This document shows positions 1-7,849 of a DNA stretch of 34,664 bases, piece by piece. Origin of the DNA: an uncultured Ruminococcus sp. GTDB taxonomy: Bacteria > Bacillota > Clostridia > Oscillospirales > Ruminococcaceae. The DNA lies in assembly GCA_947566125.1 (NCBI GenBank), contig CANOIR010000022.1, forward strand, positions 1 through 34,664, read 5' to 3'. Position 1 is the first letter of the stretch. The number at the start of each line of letters is the position of its first letter. Made by a program: the position numbers and the translations under genes. Below the pieces are notes generated by a model. The model saw only the letters and a program-made list of their open reading frames with translations. It did not search any database and was not told where the DNA came from.

Positions 1-142
1 CAGAAAGAAGAACAGCAGGACTTGACATAGCGTCAAAAAGTTCACGGCAACACTTTAAAGTATTATCTGCCGTTTCTATATCCTCAGAAGGTATGTTTAA
101 ATCAAGAAGGACCTTTGCATAAGCATCTGTCACCTGATTCAC
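1..142 (-). CDS. atpH: F1F0 ATP synthase delta subunit, N-terminal part (cut by window edge)
   Basis: About 47 N-terminal codons are visible before the window edge. The GTG start (142-140) overlaps the atpF stop codon as GTGA, which indicates translational coupling. The first residues read MNQVTDAYAKVLLDLNI, matching the helical N-terminus of the delta subunit, which binds the top of the F1 head and joins it to the b-subunit stalk. Position directly after atpF is the standard atpB-E-F-H order and is the strongest support, since too little sequence is present for a domain call on its own. The rest of the gene, and presumably atpA, G, D and C, lie outside the window. Confidence 0.85.
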   Translation of the reverse strand, partial: MNQVTDAYAKVLLDLNIPSEDIETADNTLKCCRELFDAMSSPAVLLS

Positions 143-624
143 GCTTCTTCCTCCTCTTTAAGAAAAGCGTCAACAATGGCACGATTATCTTTATCAGCCA
201 TCTCTCTGCCAAGAACCTTTTCAGCAGCTTCCATAGCAAGACTGACGATTTCGTTTTGTGCACTTGCAACAGATCTCTCACGCTCAAGCTGAAGCTCCTG
301 TCTTGTACTTTCCACAATACGATTTGCCTCTTCTTGTGCCTGCTGAGTAATTGCAGCACTCTGGGCATTTGCAGTTTTCTGTGCATCCTGAATAATCTTC
401 TTTGCCTCTTCTCTAGCTCCAGATATTGACGCTTCGTAATCAGCACGAATTTTTTCAGCTTTCTGTGCCTCTTCCTTAGCTTTATCCATCTCATCTTGTA
501 CAACGCTTACACGCTTTTCCAAAATGGCATTTATCCTGCCGAAGAGAAACTTTTTCAGGAACAGAAACAGCACCAGAATATTTATAATTGAAAATAAAAT
601 CGTCCAAAAATCAAATTCAAGCAC
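139..624 (-). CDS. atpF: F1F0 ATP synthase subunit b
   Basis: Peripheral stalk subunit of the membrane ATP synthase. The 161-residue protein has one N-terminal membrane helix (about residues 6-27, FWTILFSIINILVLFLF). A long charged Ala/Glu/Lys-rich coiled coil follows, typical of the b dimer that holds F1 against rotation. Length matches the family (about 155-170). The start is GTG, set by a GGAG ribosome site 10 nt upstream. It lies 19 bp after the second atpE and overlaps atpH by 4 bp, so it is part of one transcript. Confidence 0.95.
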   Translation of the reverse strand: MLEFDFWTILFSIINILVLFLFLKKFLFGRINAILEKRVSVVQDEMDKAKEEAQKAEKIRADYEASISGAREEAKKIIQDAQKTANAQSAAITQQAQEEANRIVESTRQELQLERERSVASAQNEIVSLAMEAAEKVLGREMADKDNRAIVDAFLKEEEEA

Positions 625-643
625 CTTAAATCAACTCCATATT

Positions 644-856
<213 letters not shown>

Positions 857-874
857 TTACCTCCAAAAAGTAAA

Positions 875-1081
875 TCACTTCATAATTACCAGCAGAAGAG
901 CTACAACAAATCCGTAAATAGCAGTAGCTTCTGCCAAAGCAGCACCAAGAAGTAATGCTTTGTTAATACTTCCGGCAGCTTCTGGCTGACGTGCGATTGC
1001 TTCAGCAGCCTTGCCTGTTGCGATTCCTATACCAAGTCCTGCACCGATTCCGGAGAGAACAGCTAATCCAGCAGCTATCAT
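875..1081 (-). CDS. atpE: F0 ATP synthase subunit c, first copy
   Basis: First of two tandem c-subunit genes, 13 bp downstream of atpB and 24 bp upstream of the second copy. The 68-residue product is residue-for-residue the same as its neighbour's. It has two Gly/Ala-rich transmembrane helices, the RQPE loop that contacts the F1 central stalk, and the essential Glu in helix 2. Its ribosome site (GGAGG, with the same spacing to ATG) is also duplicated. A tandem duplication would double c-subunit dosage relative to a and b, fitting a multi-copy c ring. Duplicated, divergent c subunits occur in some Na+ ATPases such as that of Acetobacterium, but those copies differ in sequence, unlike these. 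Confidence 0.95.
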   Translation of the reverse strand: MIAAGLAVLSGIGAGLGIGIATGKAAEAIARQPEAAGSINKALLLGAALAEATAIYGFVVALLLVIMK

Positions 1082-1094
1082 ATTACTTTACCTC

Positions 1095-1844
1095 CTATTT
1101 TGCAGCACTCAAACTGAGTTTTTCTGCTGCTTCGATTTTTTCGTTTTCCGGTTCAATTCCTTCACCTATGAACAATGATGTAAGGAATACAAATACATAT
1201 GCCTGAATAGCACCATCGAATACATCAAAGTACATACTGAACACCATTGGCAAAATAACACCGCAAAGCTGTTCAATAAGCTTCATAACAACGAATGAAC
1301 CCAAAACGTTACCAAAAAGTCGCATACACAGCGACAGAGGTCTAATTGCTATTTCCATTATGTTTATAGGGAGCATAATTGCCATTGGCTTTGTAAATGA
1401 CTTCATAAATCCCAAAAGTCCGCCATTGGCTCTGAATGTCGCCACTTCAATAAGAATAATGCTAAGAAGTGCAAATGCAACTGTAACATTTATATCCTTA
1501 GTAGGCGGTTTCATTCCAAATCCAATCATGCCTATAATATTGGAAATACACAAATACAGCAGGACAGTACTTAAATAAGGTACATAACGTTTTCCTGCTT
1601 TGCCCATATTTTCGCCAAAGAATTTGTAAACAAAGTTTACACCCAGCTCAAGTACCGCTTGAGTCTTTCCGGGAACGATCTTCAGCTTTCTTGTCATGAT
1701 CAGTACGGCAATCATAATTGCAGCCATAATAATCCACATGACAATAATGGACTCATGAATTTTTATGGGCCCAACAAACGGTATGTCTATAGGTATAGTA
1801 AAAACCGTTCTGTTTCCAAGCTCTTCAGTAAGCATTTCGCCCAT
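1095..1844 (-). CDS. atpB: F0 ATP synthase subunit a
   Basis: Membrane stator subunit that provides the two ion half-channels beside the c ring. The product of about 249 residues has five or six hydrophobic helices. The invariant stator Arg lies near residue 175 in the signature PLSLCMRLFGN, and a C-terminal SLFIGEGIE segment follows. Three starts are possible (GTG 1853, ATG 1850, ATG 1844). The AAGGA ribosome site is best spaced, at 10 nt, for ATG 1844. No atpI gene precedes it: the gene follows directly on a consensus promoter, so it is the first gene of the operon. Confidence 0.95.
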   Translation of the reverse strand: MGEMLTEELGNRTVFTIPIDIPFVGPIKIHESIIVMWIIMAAIMIAVLIMTRKLKIVPGKTQAVLELGVNFVYKFFGENMGKAGKRYVPYLSTVLLYLCISNIIGMIGFGMKPPTKDINVTVAFALLSIILIEVATFRANGGLLGFMKSFTKPMAIMLPINIMEIAIRPLSLCMRLFGNVLGSFVVMKLIEQLCGVILPMVFSMYFDVFDGAIQAYVFVFLTSLFIGEGIEPENEKIEAAEKLSLSAAK

Positions 1845-1907
1845 ATGCATCACATCCTTTTATAAAGGGATTTGTCAGAAATAAGACTACTTCCAACATC
1901 AATTTAT

Positions 1908-1936
1908 ATTATAAAACTGTTTTTTTAAATTGTCAA
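1908..1936 (-). promoter_or_regulatory. Housekeeping promoter of the ATP synthase operon
   Basis: On the minus strand TTGACA (1936-1931) and TATAAT (1913-1908) are separated by 17 bp, both perfect consensus. The expected start near 1901 leaves a leader of about 55 nt before atpB. It faces away from bioY. Confidence 0.85.
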
Positions 1937-1988
1937 GTATCATTTCAAGCTATAATCACTTTTTATTCTTACAAAACTCGTATTCATT

Positions 1989-2016
1989 ATATATCAATAA
2001 ACATTTATTGATATAT
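1989..2016. promoter_or_regulatory. Perfect palindrome upstream of bioY, candidate operator
   Basis: Two 13-bp arms (1989-2001 and 2004-2016, ATATATCAATAAA and its exact reverse complement) flank a 2-bp spacer. The site overlaps the expected -35 region of bioY; a possible -10 is TATGAT at 2027-2032. It does not look like the long-spaced GTTAAC-type BirA operator. There is no T-run, so it is unlikely to be a terminator. Confidence 0.55.
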
Positions 2017-2069
2017 ACAAACGCCATATGATAAAATAAAAAAATCATATAGAAAGGAGGTTTATGGTC

Positions 2070-2606
2070 ATGAAAAATAAATCTGTTCAGAACATAACCA
2101 AAATAGCAATGTTCGCTGCAATAATCGCTGTATGCAGTATTATTTCAATACCTTTGCCAAGTGGCATTCCTGTAACACTGCAAACTTTTGCAATAGCACT
2201 TACCGGATTTTTACTTGGCTGGAAAAACGGTACTATATCAGTTGCGGTATATCTTGCTATTGGTGCAATAGGTATCCCTGTATTTTCAGGTTTTACCGGT
2301 GGATTTGCAAAACTCTTTGGTGTTACCGGCGGATACCTTTGGGGATTCTTGGGCATGGCTGCTCTTTGCGGCATTGCGGCAAATAAAAATAAAGCCTTAA
2401 CAATAATCCTTTCAATTTTAGGCTTAGCAGTATGCCATGGCTTTGGCACATTGCAGTTTGCATTTGTATCCGGTTCATCACCTCTGGAAGCATTTATTAT
2501 CGCTTCTGCACCTTATTTAATTAAAGATGTAGTATCAGTTGTAATTGCATATGTACTTGCAATTGCCGTTCAAAAAGCTTTGCAACTAAGAAAAGTACAA
2601 AATTAA
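2070..2606 (+). CDS. bioY: BioY biotin transporter, substrate-binding S component
   Basis: Membrane protein that binds biotin for ECF-type uptake. The 178-residue sequence is nearly all hydrophobic (about six helices). It carries the family signature GIPVTLQTFAIALTGFLLG near residues 30-48, followed by IGIPVFSGFTGGFAKLFG and TGGYLWGF. AAGGAGG at 2054-2060 is too close to ATG 2064 but 9 nt from ATG 2070, which is therefore chosen. No ecfA/ecfT energising genes are adjacent, so it either uses a shared ECF module encoded elsewhere or acts alone, as some BioY proteins are reported to do. It is monocistronic, with a terminator right behind it. Confidence 0.93.
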   Translation: MKNKSVQNITKIAMFAAIIAVCSIISIPLPSGIPVTLQTFAIALTGFLLGWKNGTISVAVYLAIGAIGIPVFSGFTGGFAKLFGVTGGYLWGFLGMAALCGIAANKNKALTIILSILGLAVCHGFGTLQFAFVSGSSPLEAFIIASAPYLIKDVVSVVIAYVLAIAVQKALQLRKVQN

Positions 2607-2610
2607 AACA

Positions 2611-2645
2611 AAAAATCCGCCTTAATTAAAAAGGGCGGATTTTTT
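2611..2645 (+). terminator. Rho-independent terminator after bioY
   Basis: Stem AAAAATCCGCC (2611-2621) pairs with GGCGGATTTTT (2634-2644) around an A/T loop and ends in a T-run, 4 bp after the bioY stop. Confidence 0.9.
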
Positions 2646-2658
2646 GTTTAACTATAAC

Positions 2659-2698
2659 CCAAAACAGCCGCACTGCAATGCAATGACGGCTGTTTTGG
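2659..2698. other. Strong hairpin between bioY and the aquaporin gene
   Basis: Perfect 12-bp arms CCAAAACAGCCG (2659-2670) and CGGCTGTTTTGG (2687-2698) enclose a 16-nt loop. Neither strand has a clear T-run after the stem. It lies 45 bp after the aquaporin stop and could end that transcript, but it is not a textbook terminator. Confidence 0.5.
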
Positions 2699-2742
2699 AA
2701 AAAACAATGAGAAAAAAGAGATAAATGCTCTAGACTTCAAAA

Positions 2743-3453
2743 TTATTGATTTTTCTTATTAGGCTGTAAAAGCATAAACAGAATAGCTGCTATTGCTGCA
2801 CCAATAAGAGGAGCTACTATAAACACCCATACCTGTGTAAGAGATTCACCGCCCATAAACAAAGCAGGACCTAAACTTCTTGCAGGATTAACAGATGTTC
2901 CAGTAAATGGAATACCAAAAATATGTACAAGTGTAAGTGTAAGACCAATAACAATTCCTGATACAGAACTGTATTTTTCCTTAGATGTTACACCAAGTAT
3001 TACAAATACAAATACAAATGTAAGTATAATTTCAACAAGCAGTGCCTGTGTGAGTGATGTACCCATTGCACTTGATTCACCATAAGCATTAGCTCCCAAA
3101 CCATAAGCTGTACCGCCCAAAACGCCCATGAGTATCGCCGCACCGGCTATACCGCCAAGCACCTGTGATATTACATATCCTATAAAATCTGTAATTGACA
3201 TTTTACCAGCAATAAGCATTCCAAGAGAAACTGCCGGATTTATATGGCAACCAGAAACATTACCTACTGAATAAGCCATTGCAACAATTACAAGACCAAA
3301 TGCAATTGCAATAGCTAATGTTGAAAACGAAAGCGGAACTACCACTCCTTGACCACTAAGCATTGCATTTGCAACAACTGCACTTCCGCAGCCAAAAATT
3401 ACAAGTACCGCAGTGCCTATAAATTCAGCAATATACTTGCGAATAGATTCCAT
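2743..3453 (-). CDS. aqpZ: Aquaporin (MIP family), AqpZ-like water channel
   Basis: Six-helix channel of 236 residues with both half-helix signatures, HINPAVSLG and TSVNPARSLGPA. The selectivity-filter residues known from AqpZ are all recognisable: Phe in helix 2 (AIAFGLVI), His in helix 5 (LVHIFGIP), then Thr and Arg in TSVNPARS. This points to a strict water channel rather than a glycerol facilitator, which would have Trp/Gly/Phe and a larger second loop. The gene has its own consensus promoter 38 bp upstream. It lies downstream of the 3599-14772 transport locus on the same strand, with no clear terminator between, so read-through is possible. Confidence 0.93.
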   Translation of the reverse strand: MESIRKYIAEFIGTAVLVIFGCGSAVVANAMLSGQGVVVPLSFSTLAIAIAFGLVIVAMAYSVGNVSGCHINPAVSLGMLIAGKMSITDFIGYVISQVLGGIAGAAILMGVLGGTAYGLGANAYGESSAMGTSLTQALLVEIILTFVFVFVILGVTSKEKYSSVSGIVIGLTLTLVHIFGIPFTGTSVNPARSLGPALFMGGESLTQVWVFIVAPLIGAAIAAILFMLLQPNKKNQ

Positions 3454-3490
3454 ATTTTTACATATCCTTTCATAAATAAGCTATGTATGT

Positions 3491-3519
3491 ATTATACCAC
3501 TATATATACATTTTGTCAA
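3491..3519 (-). promoter_or_regulatory. Housekeeping promoter of the aquaporin gene
   Basis: Minus-strand TTGACA (3519-3514), 17-bp spacer, TATAAT (3496-3491); both boxes are perfect consensus. Confidence 0.88.
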
Positions 3520-3598
3520 TAAAAACTGTTAGTTTAGGTGTAAAATTATCACTATGTTTTTTGTGCACAACTTACAAATATGGCAAGTATTACAAATA

Positions 3599-4513
3599 TC
3601 ATCCTGCTAAACCAGAACGTTCTATTCCCTCCGTAAAATGCTTTTGAAGAAAAATATACATTATAAGTATCGGCACAACTGAAAGCAGACATCCGGCTTC
3701 CAGCCAAACTATTTGTTCACGTACACTTACATTAGCACCGTCAAAAAGTGTCTGTGAAAGAAGTGTATTTAAATTTTTAAGGCTGAGTGCTATAGTTTGA
3801 TTCTTGTCAAAAAATGTCGAACTAACATAAAAATCATTCCAGTACCATACAACAGAAAAAAGAAAAACTGTAAGAATAGAAGATTTTACATTTGGAACTA
3901 AAACTGACCAGAATGCCCTAAAAGGTCCACAGCCGTCAAGGTATGCAGCATCTTCAAATTCTTTTGGAAGTCCCCTGAATGACTGACGGAATATAAATAT
4001 CATAATTCCGGATTTTATACCACAACCCATTGCTGCCGGTAAATACATACACAAAGGATTATTTATAAGATTAAAAGGTCCGAAATAACGGAAAATCATA
4101 TATTGAGGTATCGCTATTATCTGCACCGGCACAAGTATCATCATAATAACTATTCCAAATAATACCCCTCGGAATTTAAATCTGAATCTTGCAAAGCCAT
4201 AACCTGTAATAGCACATGATATAACCTGTACAATACAGCAGCCTATATTAAGAATAAGTGTATTAAAAAGCGTATTCCAGTAATCCATTACTTCCATTGT
4301 TTCTTTTATAACACTCAAAGTTAAATGCTTCGGGATCCATACAACCGTTGGATCGTTCATATCCTCAGGTGCAGAAAATGCACGGCTTATCATATAAATC
4401 AACGGATATAGTATTATAAAGCTCAATCCAAAAAGTATAAAAAAGCGGAAAATACGCCACATAATATCATTCAGCCTAAACCTACGCCAAAACGTCATGC
4501 TTGACCTTTCCAT
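3599..4513 (-). CDS. Carbohydrate ABC transporter permease, MalG type (second pair)
   Basis: Inner-membrane permease of about 304 residues with six predicted helices. It carries the cytoplasmic EAA loop that docks the ATPase (EFEDAAYLDGCGPFRAFW). The N-terminus has LYPLIYMISRAFSAPEDM, typical of the MalG/CUT1 family. The longest frame starts at 4543, but GGAAGGGAGC lies ahead of ATG 4513, giving an N-terminus MERSSMTFW that does not overlap the upstream gene. It is the last gene of the locus, 16 bp after its MalF-type partner. No binding protein or ATPase gene lies beside this pair. Confidence 0.9.
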   Translation of the reverse strand: MERSSMTFWRRFRLNDIMWRIFRFFILFGLSFIILYPLIYMISRAFSAPEDMNDPTVVWIPKHLTLSVIKETMEVMDYWNTLFNTLILNIGCCIVQVISCAITGYGFARFRFKFRGVLFGIVIMMILVPVQIIAIPQYMIFRYFGPFNLINNPLCMYLPAAMGCGIKSGIMIFIFRQSFRGLPKEFEDAAYLDGCGPFRAFWSVLVPNVKSSILTVFLFSVVWYWNDFYVSSTFFDKNQTIALSLKNLNTLLSQTLFDGANVSVREQIVWLEAGCLLSVVPILIMYIFLQKHFTEGIERSGLAG

Positions 4514-4529
4514 TTTACAGCTCCCTTCC

Positions 4530-5441
4530 TTATTCCACTTCATAATAAATAAATTTATTTATAATTAAAGAAATAACCCCTACTGATGCTAAAACTATTG
4601 CAAAATATATCCACGCCATAGCAGATGCTTCGCCATATTTCCAATCTATCTGCATAGTGCCGATCCTGATCATAACCGCATTTTTCGGATCTGTAAATGA
4701 ATCTATAACAGTGAATATAAAGCAGGCTAAGATCATGGGACTTACACTTGGAAAAGTTATTTTCCAAAAATACTCCCATTCCGTTGCACCTTCTATAATA
4801 GCGGCTTCTCTTGACGATGATGGAATATTCTGGAGAGCTGCCATAAACATAAGTATTTGTATCCCTGCATTCCAAACTATGCCAAATACATCGTTTTCAA
4901 CAGCTTCTACTGCTTTTGTAACAGTTTCAGAAATATCATATATGCCAAGGAAATACATAAGTTTTCCAAATAAATCAGATGAAAACATCGTAGAAAAGCT
5001 GTCTGAACCACTGCTTCCCGTACTTGCCATATTACCGCTTATTATACTATAAACTGGACCGGTTGCAATTATCGCCGGAAGAAAAAATATCGCCCTTGCA
5101 AATGTCCGTCCTCTAAATTTCTGATTTAACACAACTGCAATAAACAATGAGAAAATCATAATAAGAGGTGTTTTCCAAAACGTTTCTTTCAAAACTGAAA
5201 AAAGATAACTGCGGTAATTCGCATCTTCATTCAGTGCATAATTATATTTTTCAAGCCCTACAAATTCTCCTGTCATACCGCCAACATCCGGCTTTATATC
5301 ATAAAATGAATATATAAATGACTGTACAAGAGGAATTATAAAGAAAATAACAGCACCTATGAACCATACTGAAATAAATCCGTAGCCATATAAACTTCTT
5401 CTCTTCTCAAACCCAAGTTTAAAATGTTTCAAATGACTCAC
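4530..5441 (-). CDS. Carbohydrate ABC transporter permease, MalF type (second pair)
   Basis: MalF/UgpA-like permease, 303 residues, six helices, with the EAA loop SSREAAIIEGATEWEYFW and the usual N-terminal FIIPLVQSFIYSFYDIKP segment. The GTG start at 5441 overlaps the stop of the DUF5696 gene as GTGA, so the two are translationally coupled; the second permease pair and the DUF5696 protein are thus made as a unit. The loop between helices 1 and 2 is longer than usual, with a Ser/Gly-rich stretch (MASTGSSGSDSFS). The substrate cannot be read from the sequence. Confidence 0.9.
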   Translation of the reverse strand: MSHLKHFKLGFEKRRSLYGYGFISVWFIGAVIFFIIPLVQSFIYSFYDIKPDVGGMTGEFVGLEKYNYALNEDANYRSYLFSVLKETFWKTPLIMIFSLFIAVVLNQKFRGRTFARAIFFLPAIIATGPVYSIISGNMASTGSSGSDSFSTMFSSDLFGKLMYFLGIYDISETVTKAVEAVENDVFGIVWNAGIQILMFMAALQNIPSSSREAAIIEGATEWEYFWKITFPSVSPMILACFIFTVIDSFTDPKNAVMIRIGTMQIDWKYGEASAMAWIYFAIVLASVGVISLIINKFIYYEVE

Positions 5442-7633
5442 GCTCCATTCACAGTATAATCGCTTAAATAATATTCACTTTCATTTACTGAAACAGATTC
5501 TTTTTCAAAGTCTACAATTATTAAAGTTCCGTCTTCGTATTCAGTATATGTCTTACTTCCAGACTTTCTGTAACTTATTATAGACTTATCCTGAACACCT
5601 GACAATATTTTCCTTGTAAAAAGAAAATCATTTGCTGCCTGTTCTGTCCAATTATCATAATAAGCATAATATAATCCGTCAAGCTCTGTATCTTTTATAG
5701 CTCCTGCACTTTCACCTATCATATCATAATGCGGATTGCTGCCTGATGCTATAGCATTTAGCATAAGCTTACGGTCATCTGCACTTCCGTTTATAGGCTC
5801 TGTTGAATATGATTTAAGTCCGTGAAGAACTATTTGATAAAATGGAATATCTTCGTCAAATATATCATATCCGCCGGAACATAATGGAACATTGCTTATT
5901 TTATCAATATAGGGAAAAGCATAGGCATTTGCACTGTCTGCAAGAATACTGCTCAATGAATTATCAAGTGTTTTAAAGCCATCGGAAAGAATCTGCTGAG
6001 TTTTATCTCTTGATACGCTGCTTTTGTCATAATCTCCGCAAAGAGAATTTGCCAGCTCTGAAAGACATATGTTCTCGATGCCTTTATTTTTAAAATTTTC
6101 TGCAAGTTTGGAAAACATTTTAGGGTATTCATTCGGCGACAGCAGAAACTTCACGTTTTTGTCTTTATACGCTCCACCGCTTACAATATCATAGTCATAC
6201 AATCTTGCATATTCTCCTGAAATACGTACAGCTGCATCACCATGCACACTATAACCTCCACCGGATGTGAATGATACATTCTGCACACCCGGATAAATAG
6301 CTGCATTATTTTCATCAGCGTGATTTAAAAACTCATAAAACTCTTCATTTTCTATAGTATTAGATGCCTCTGCACTCACATCTATTCTGTTTTTGATTCC
6401 TGAATCTGTCCACTTATTATAGCACACCGTCATATTTGAAACGCCTAGACTATTCAGAGTTCGCATTATGCTGGCTGCTTGTGAGGAAGTTGTAAGTGAC
6501 TTCTTCACTGTTACCGGTATTCCCAAAAAAGAATGCTTTTTTTCTGTTCCGCCGTATAAATCAATATAAAGCTCTGTGAAACTATCCGCCGTTTTTTTCA
6601 CATTCATATCATTTATAAGATAATCTCGATAACTCTTGGCAATATCTACATAATCCATGCCGTTTTTATCACTGTCTTCAACAGGGTAATATCGAAGAGA
6701 AATCTTGTCTGTTTTTATATCTCCGCTTTCAAACACTGTAAGAACGCTTGAAGTATCGTTTGATATATAATAATTATCACTGCTTCTTAATATAAATTCA
6801 AAACCGCAAAGATTATAGCTGCTTTTAGATACTCCGCTTACGCTTGCTGTAAGCAATGCGTTTGAATCACCATCTGTACATACTGTCATAAGTCCACTGC
6901 TGTCTTTTACAATTCCATACATTGGCAAATATACTTGACTTGTATTATCTGACATTGTCAAAGGTGACATAGTAATATCTTGTCCATAGACCATTCTGGC
7001 ATAACTTTTAGAATTTACTTTACCATTATTGAAGTTTATAATAGCTCCGCAGCCATCGGGAATTACAAAATATCCATTATCATCCGAATCTGCCGCACCG
7101 AAACTGCTCATAATAGAGATCCCTGTAAGCCGTTTATCTTCTCTGCTTTCTTTTATATTACTTGTATCTACTTTGGCTTCAAGATAATCATCAAAAAGCG
7201 TGAGCCTAAGTGGAATTGTTATACCTGCTTTTTTAAATTTATATGTAATTTCTACACCATTGTCTATATTTTTTACTTTTACCGATGCACCGCTCTTGGA
7301 ATACAAACTTGCATCAACACGTTTTTTAGGATCGCAATATGTAATGCTGAGAGGTGATTGCAAGTCTGATACCACAGATGGTGCAGCAATTGGGTCACCT
7401 CCAGCATTTTGCGGACTGGAATACCATATGTTCCCGTTTTTATCTTTAAGTGCTATTTCTCCGCTGCTGTCATCAACATAAAATTTAAGATTTTTATTTT
7501 CAGCAGCAAGACGAAGCGCTGTTTTTTCTTCAGTTTTATTTTCAATATTATTATAAGCCATAGCACTTAAAGAAAAATCAGATGAAAAATCAAGCAATGT
7601 ACAAGCTGTGATAATACATATAAATTTTTTCAT
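5438..7633 (-). CDS. DUF5696-like secreted protein, possible glycoside hydrolase fold
   Basis: Secreted protein of 731 residues. A signal peptide ends near LSAMA-Y (residues 26-27). There is no lipobox Cys, no C-terminal membrane helix and no sorting motif, so it appears to be released. About residues 45-330 look like an all-beta domain (GNIWYSSPQNAGGDPIAA, then YFVIPDGCGAIINFNNG). About 335-650 alternate helices and strands like a TIM barrel (ELYIDLYGG, VSNMTVCYNKWTDSG, AIYPGVQNVSF, GIENICLSELANSL). I match it from memory to the DUF5696 family, found beside sugar ABC transporters in Firmicutes and of unknown function. Candidate acidic residues lie in SELANSLCGDYD, but no catalytic pair can be named. 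The ribosome site is GAGGTGA. It lies just downstream of a fold-back element. Confidence 0.75.
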   Translation of the reverse strand: MKKFICIITACTLLDFSSDFSLSAMAYNNIENKTEEKTALRLAAENKNLKFYVDDSSGEIALKDKNGNIWYSSPQNAGGDPIAAPSVVSDLQSPLSITYCDPKKRVDASLYSKSGASVKVKNIDNGVEITYKFKKAGITIPLRLTLFDDYLEAKVDTSNIKESREDKRLTGISIMSSFGAADSDDNGYFVIPDGCGAIINFNNGKVNSKSYARMVYGQDITMSPLTMSDNTSQVYLPMYGIVKDSSGLMTVCTDGDSNALLTASVSGVSKSSYNLCGFEFILRSSDNYYISNDTSSVLTVFESGDIKTDKISLRYYPVEDSDKNGMDYVDIAKSYRDYLINDMNVKKTADSFTELYIDLYGGTEKKHSFLGIPVTVKKSLTTSSQAASIMRTLNSLGVSNMTVCYNKWTDSGIKNRIDVSAEASNTIENEEFYEFLNHADENNAAIYPGVQNVSFTSGGGYSVHGDAAVRISGEYARLYDYDIVSGGAYKDKNVKFLLSPNEYPKMFSKLAENFKNKGIENICLSELANSLCGDYDKSSVSRDKTQQILSDGFKTLDNSLSSILADSANAYAFPYIDKISNVPLCSGGYDIFDEDIPFYQIVLHGLKSYSTEPINGSADDRKLMLNAIASGSNPHYDMIGESAGAIKDTELDGLYYAYYDNWTEQAANDFLFTRKILSGVQDKSIISYRKSGSKTYTEYEDGTLIIVDFEKESVSVNESEYYLSDYTVNGA

Positions 7634-7654
7634 AAAAATCTCACCTCGCTGTCT

Positions 7655-7682
7655 ATATTATTTTTATTCTAGAACCTGTCCA
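7655..7682 (-). promoter_or_regulatory. Possible hybrid promoter at the edge of the fold-back element
   Basis: On the minus strand the terminal repeat contains TGGACA (7682-7677, five of six to TTGACA). It stands 16 bp from TAATAT (7660-7655, four of six) just outside the element, pointing into the DUF5696 gene. This is weak, but it would give the downstream three genes their own start. Confidence 0.3.
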
Positions 7683-7833
7683 CATAGAAATTGTGTGAGG
7701 ATTTTCGAGCATAATTTTACTGAGTACAAGAAAAAAATTCGCAGGCATACTGACGTATGGCAAGGATCTTTGACGCAGCAATCAACAAAATTTGCCAAAA
7801 AGACGTGCGGGATTTCCTATGTGAACAGGTTCT
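7671..7833. mobile_element. 163-bp fold-back (MITE-like) element
   Basis: The ends are inverted repeats: AGAACCTGTCCACATAG at the left, and CTATGTGAACAGGTTCT at the right, with one mismatch over 17 bp. The exact centre holds a small perfect hairpin (CATAC-TGAC-GTATG, 7746-7759). The interior halves also match partly, so the whole element can fold into one long imperfect stem. No ORF is contained. This architecture fits a non-autonomous element moved by a transposase encoded elsewhere. No convincing target-site duplication was seen, and there is only one copy in the window. Confidence 0.65.
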
Positions 7834-7849
7834 TATATCTTCTGTTTAA

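Noticed and set aside
102..503. Very basic 133-codon frame on the minus strand
   Set aside because: Out-of-frame reading of atpF, whose product and neighbours are unambiguous.
1854..2069. Riboswitch ahead of bioY
   Set aside because: The leader from the likely promoter is too short and shows only the palindrome, with no complex fold.
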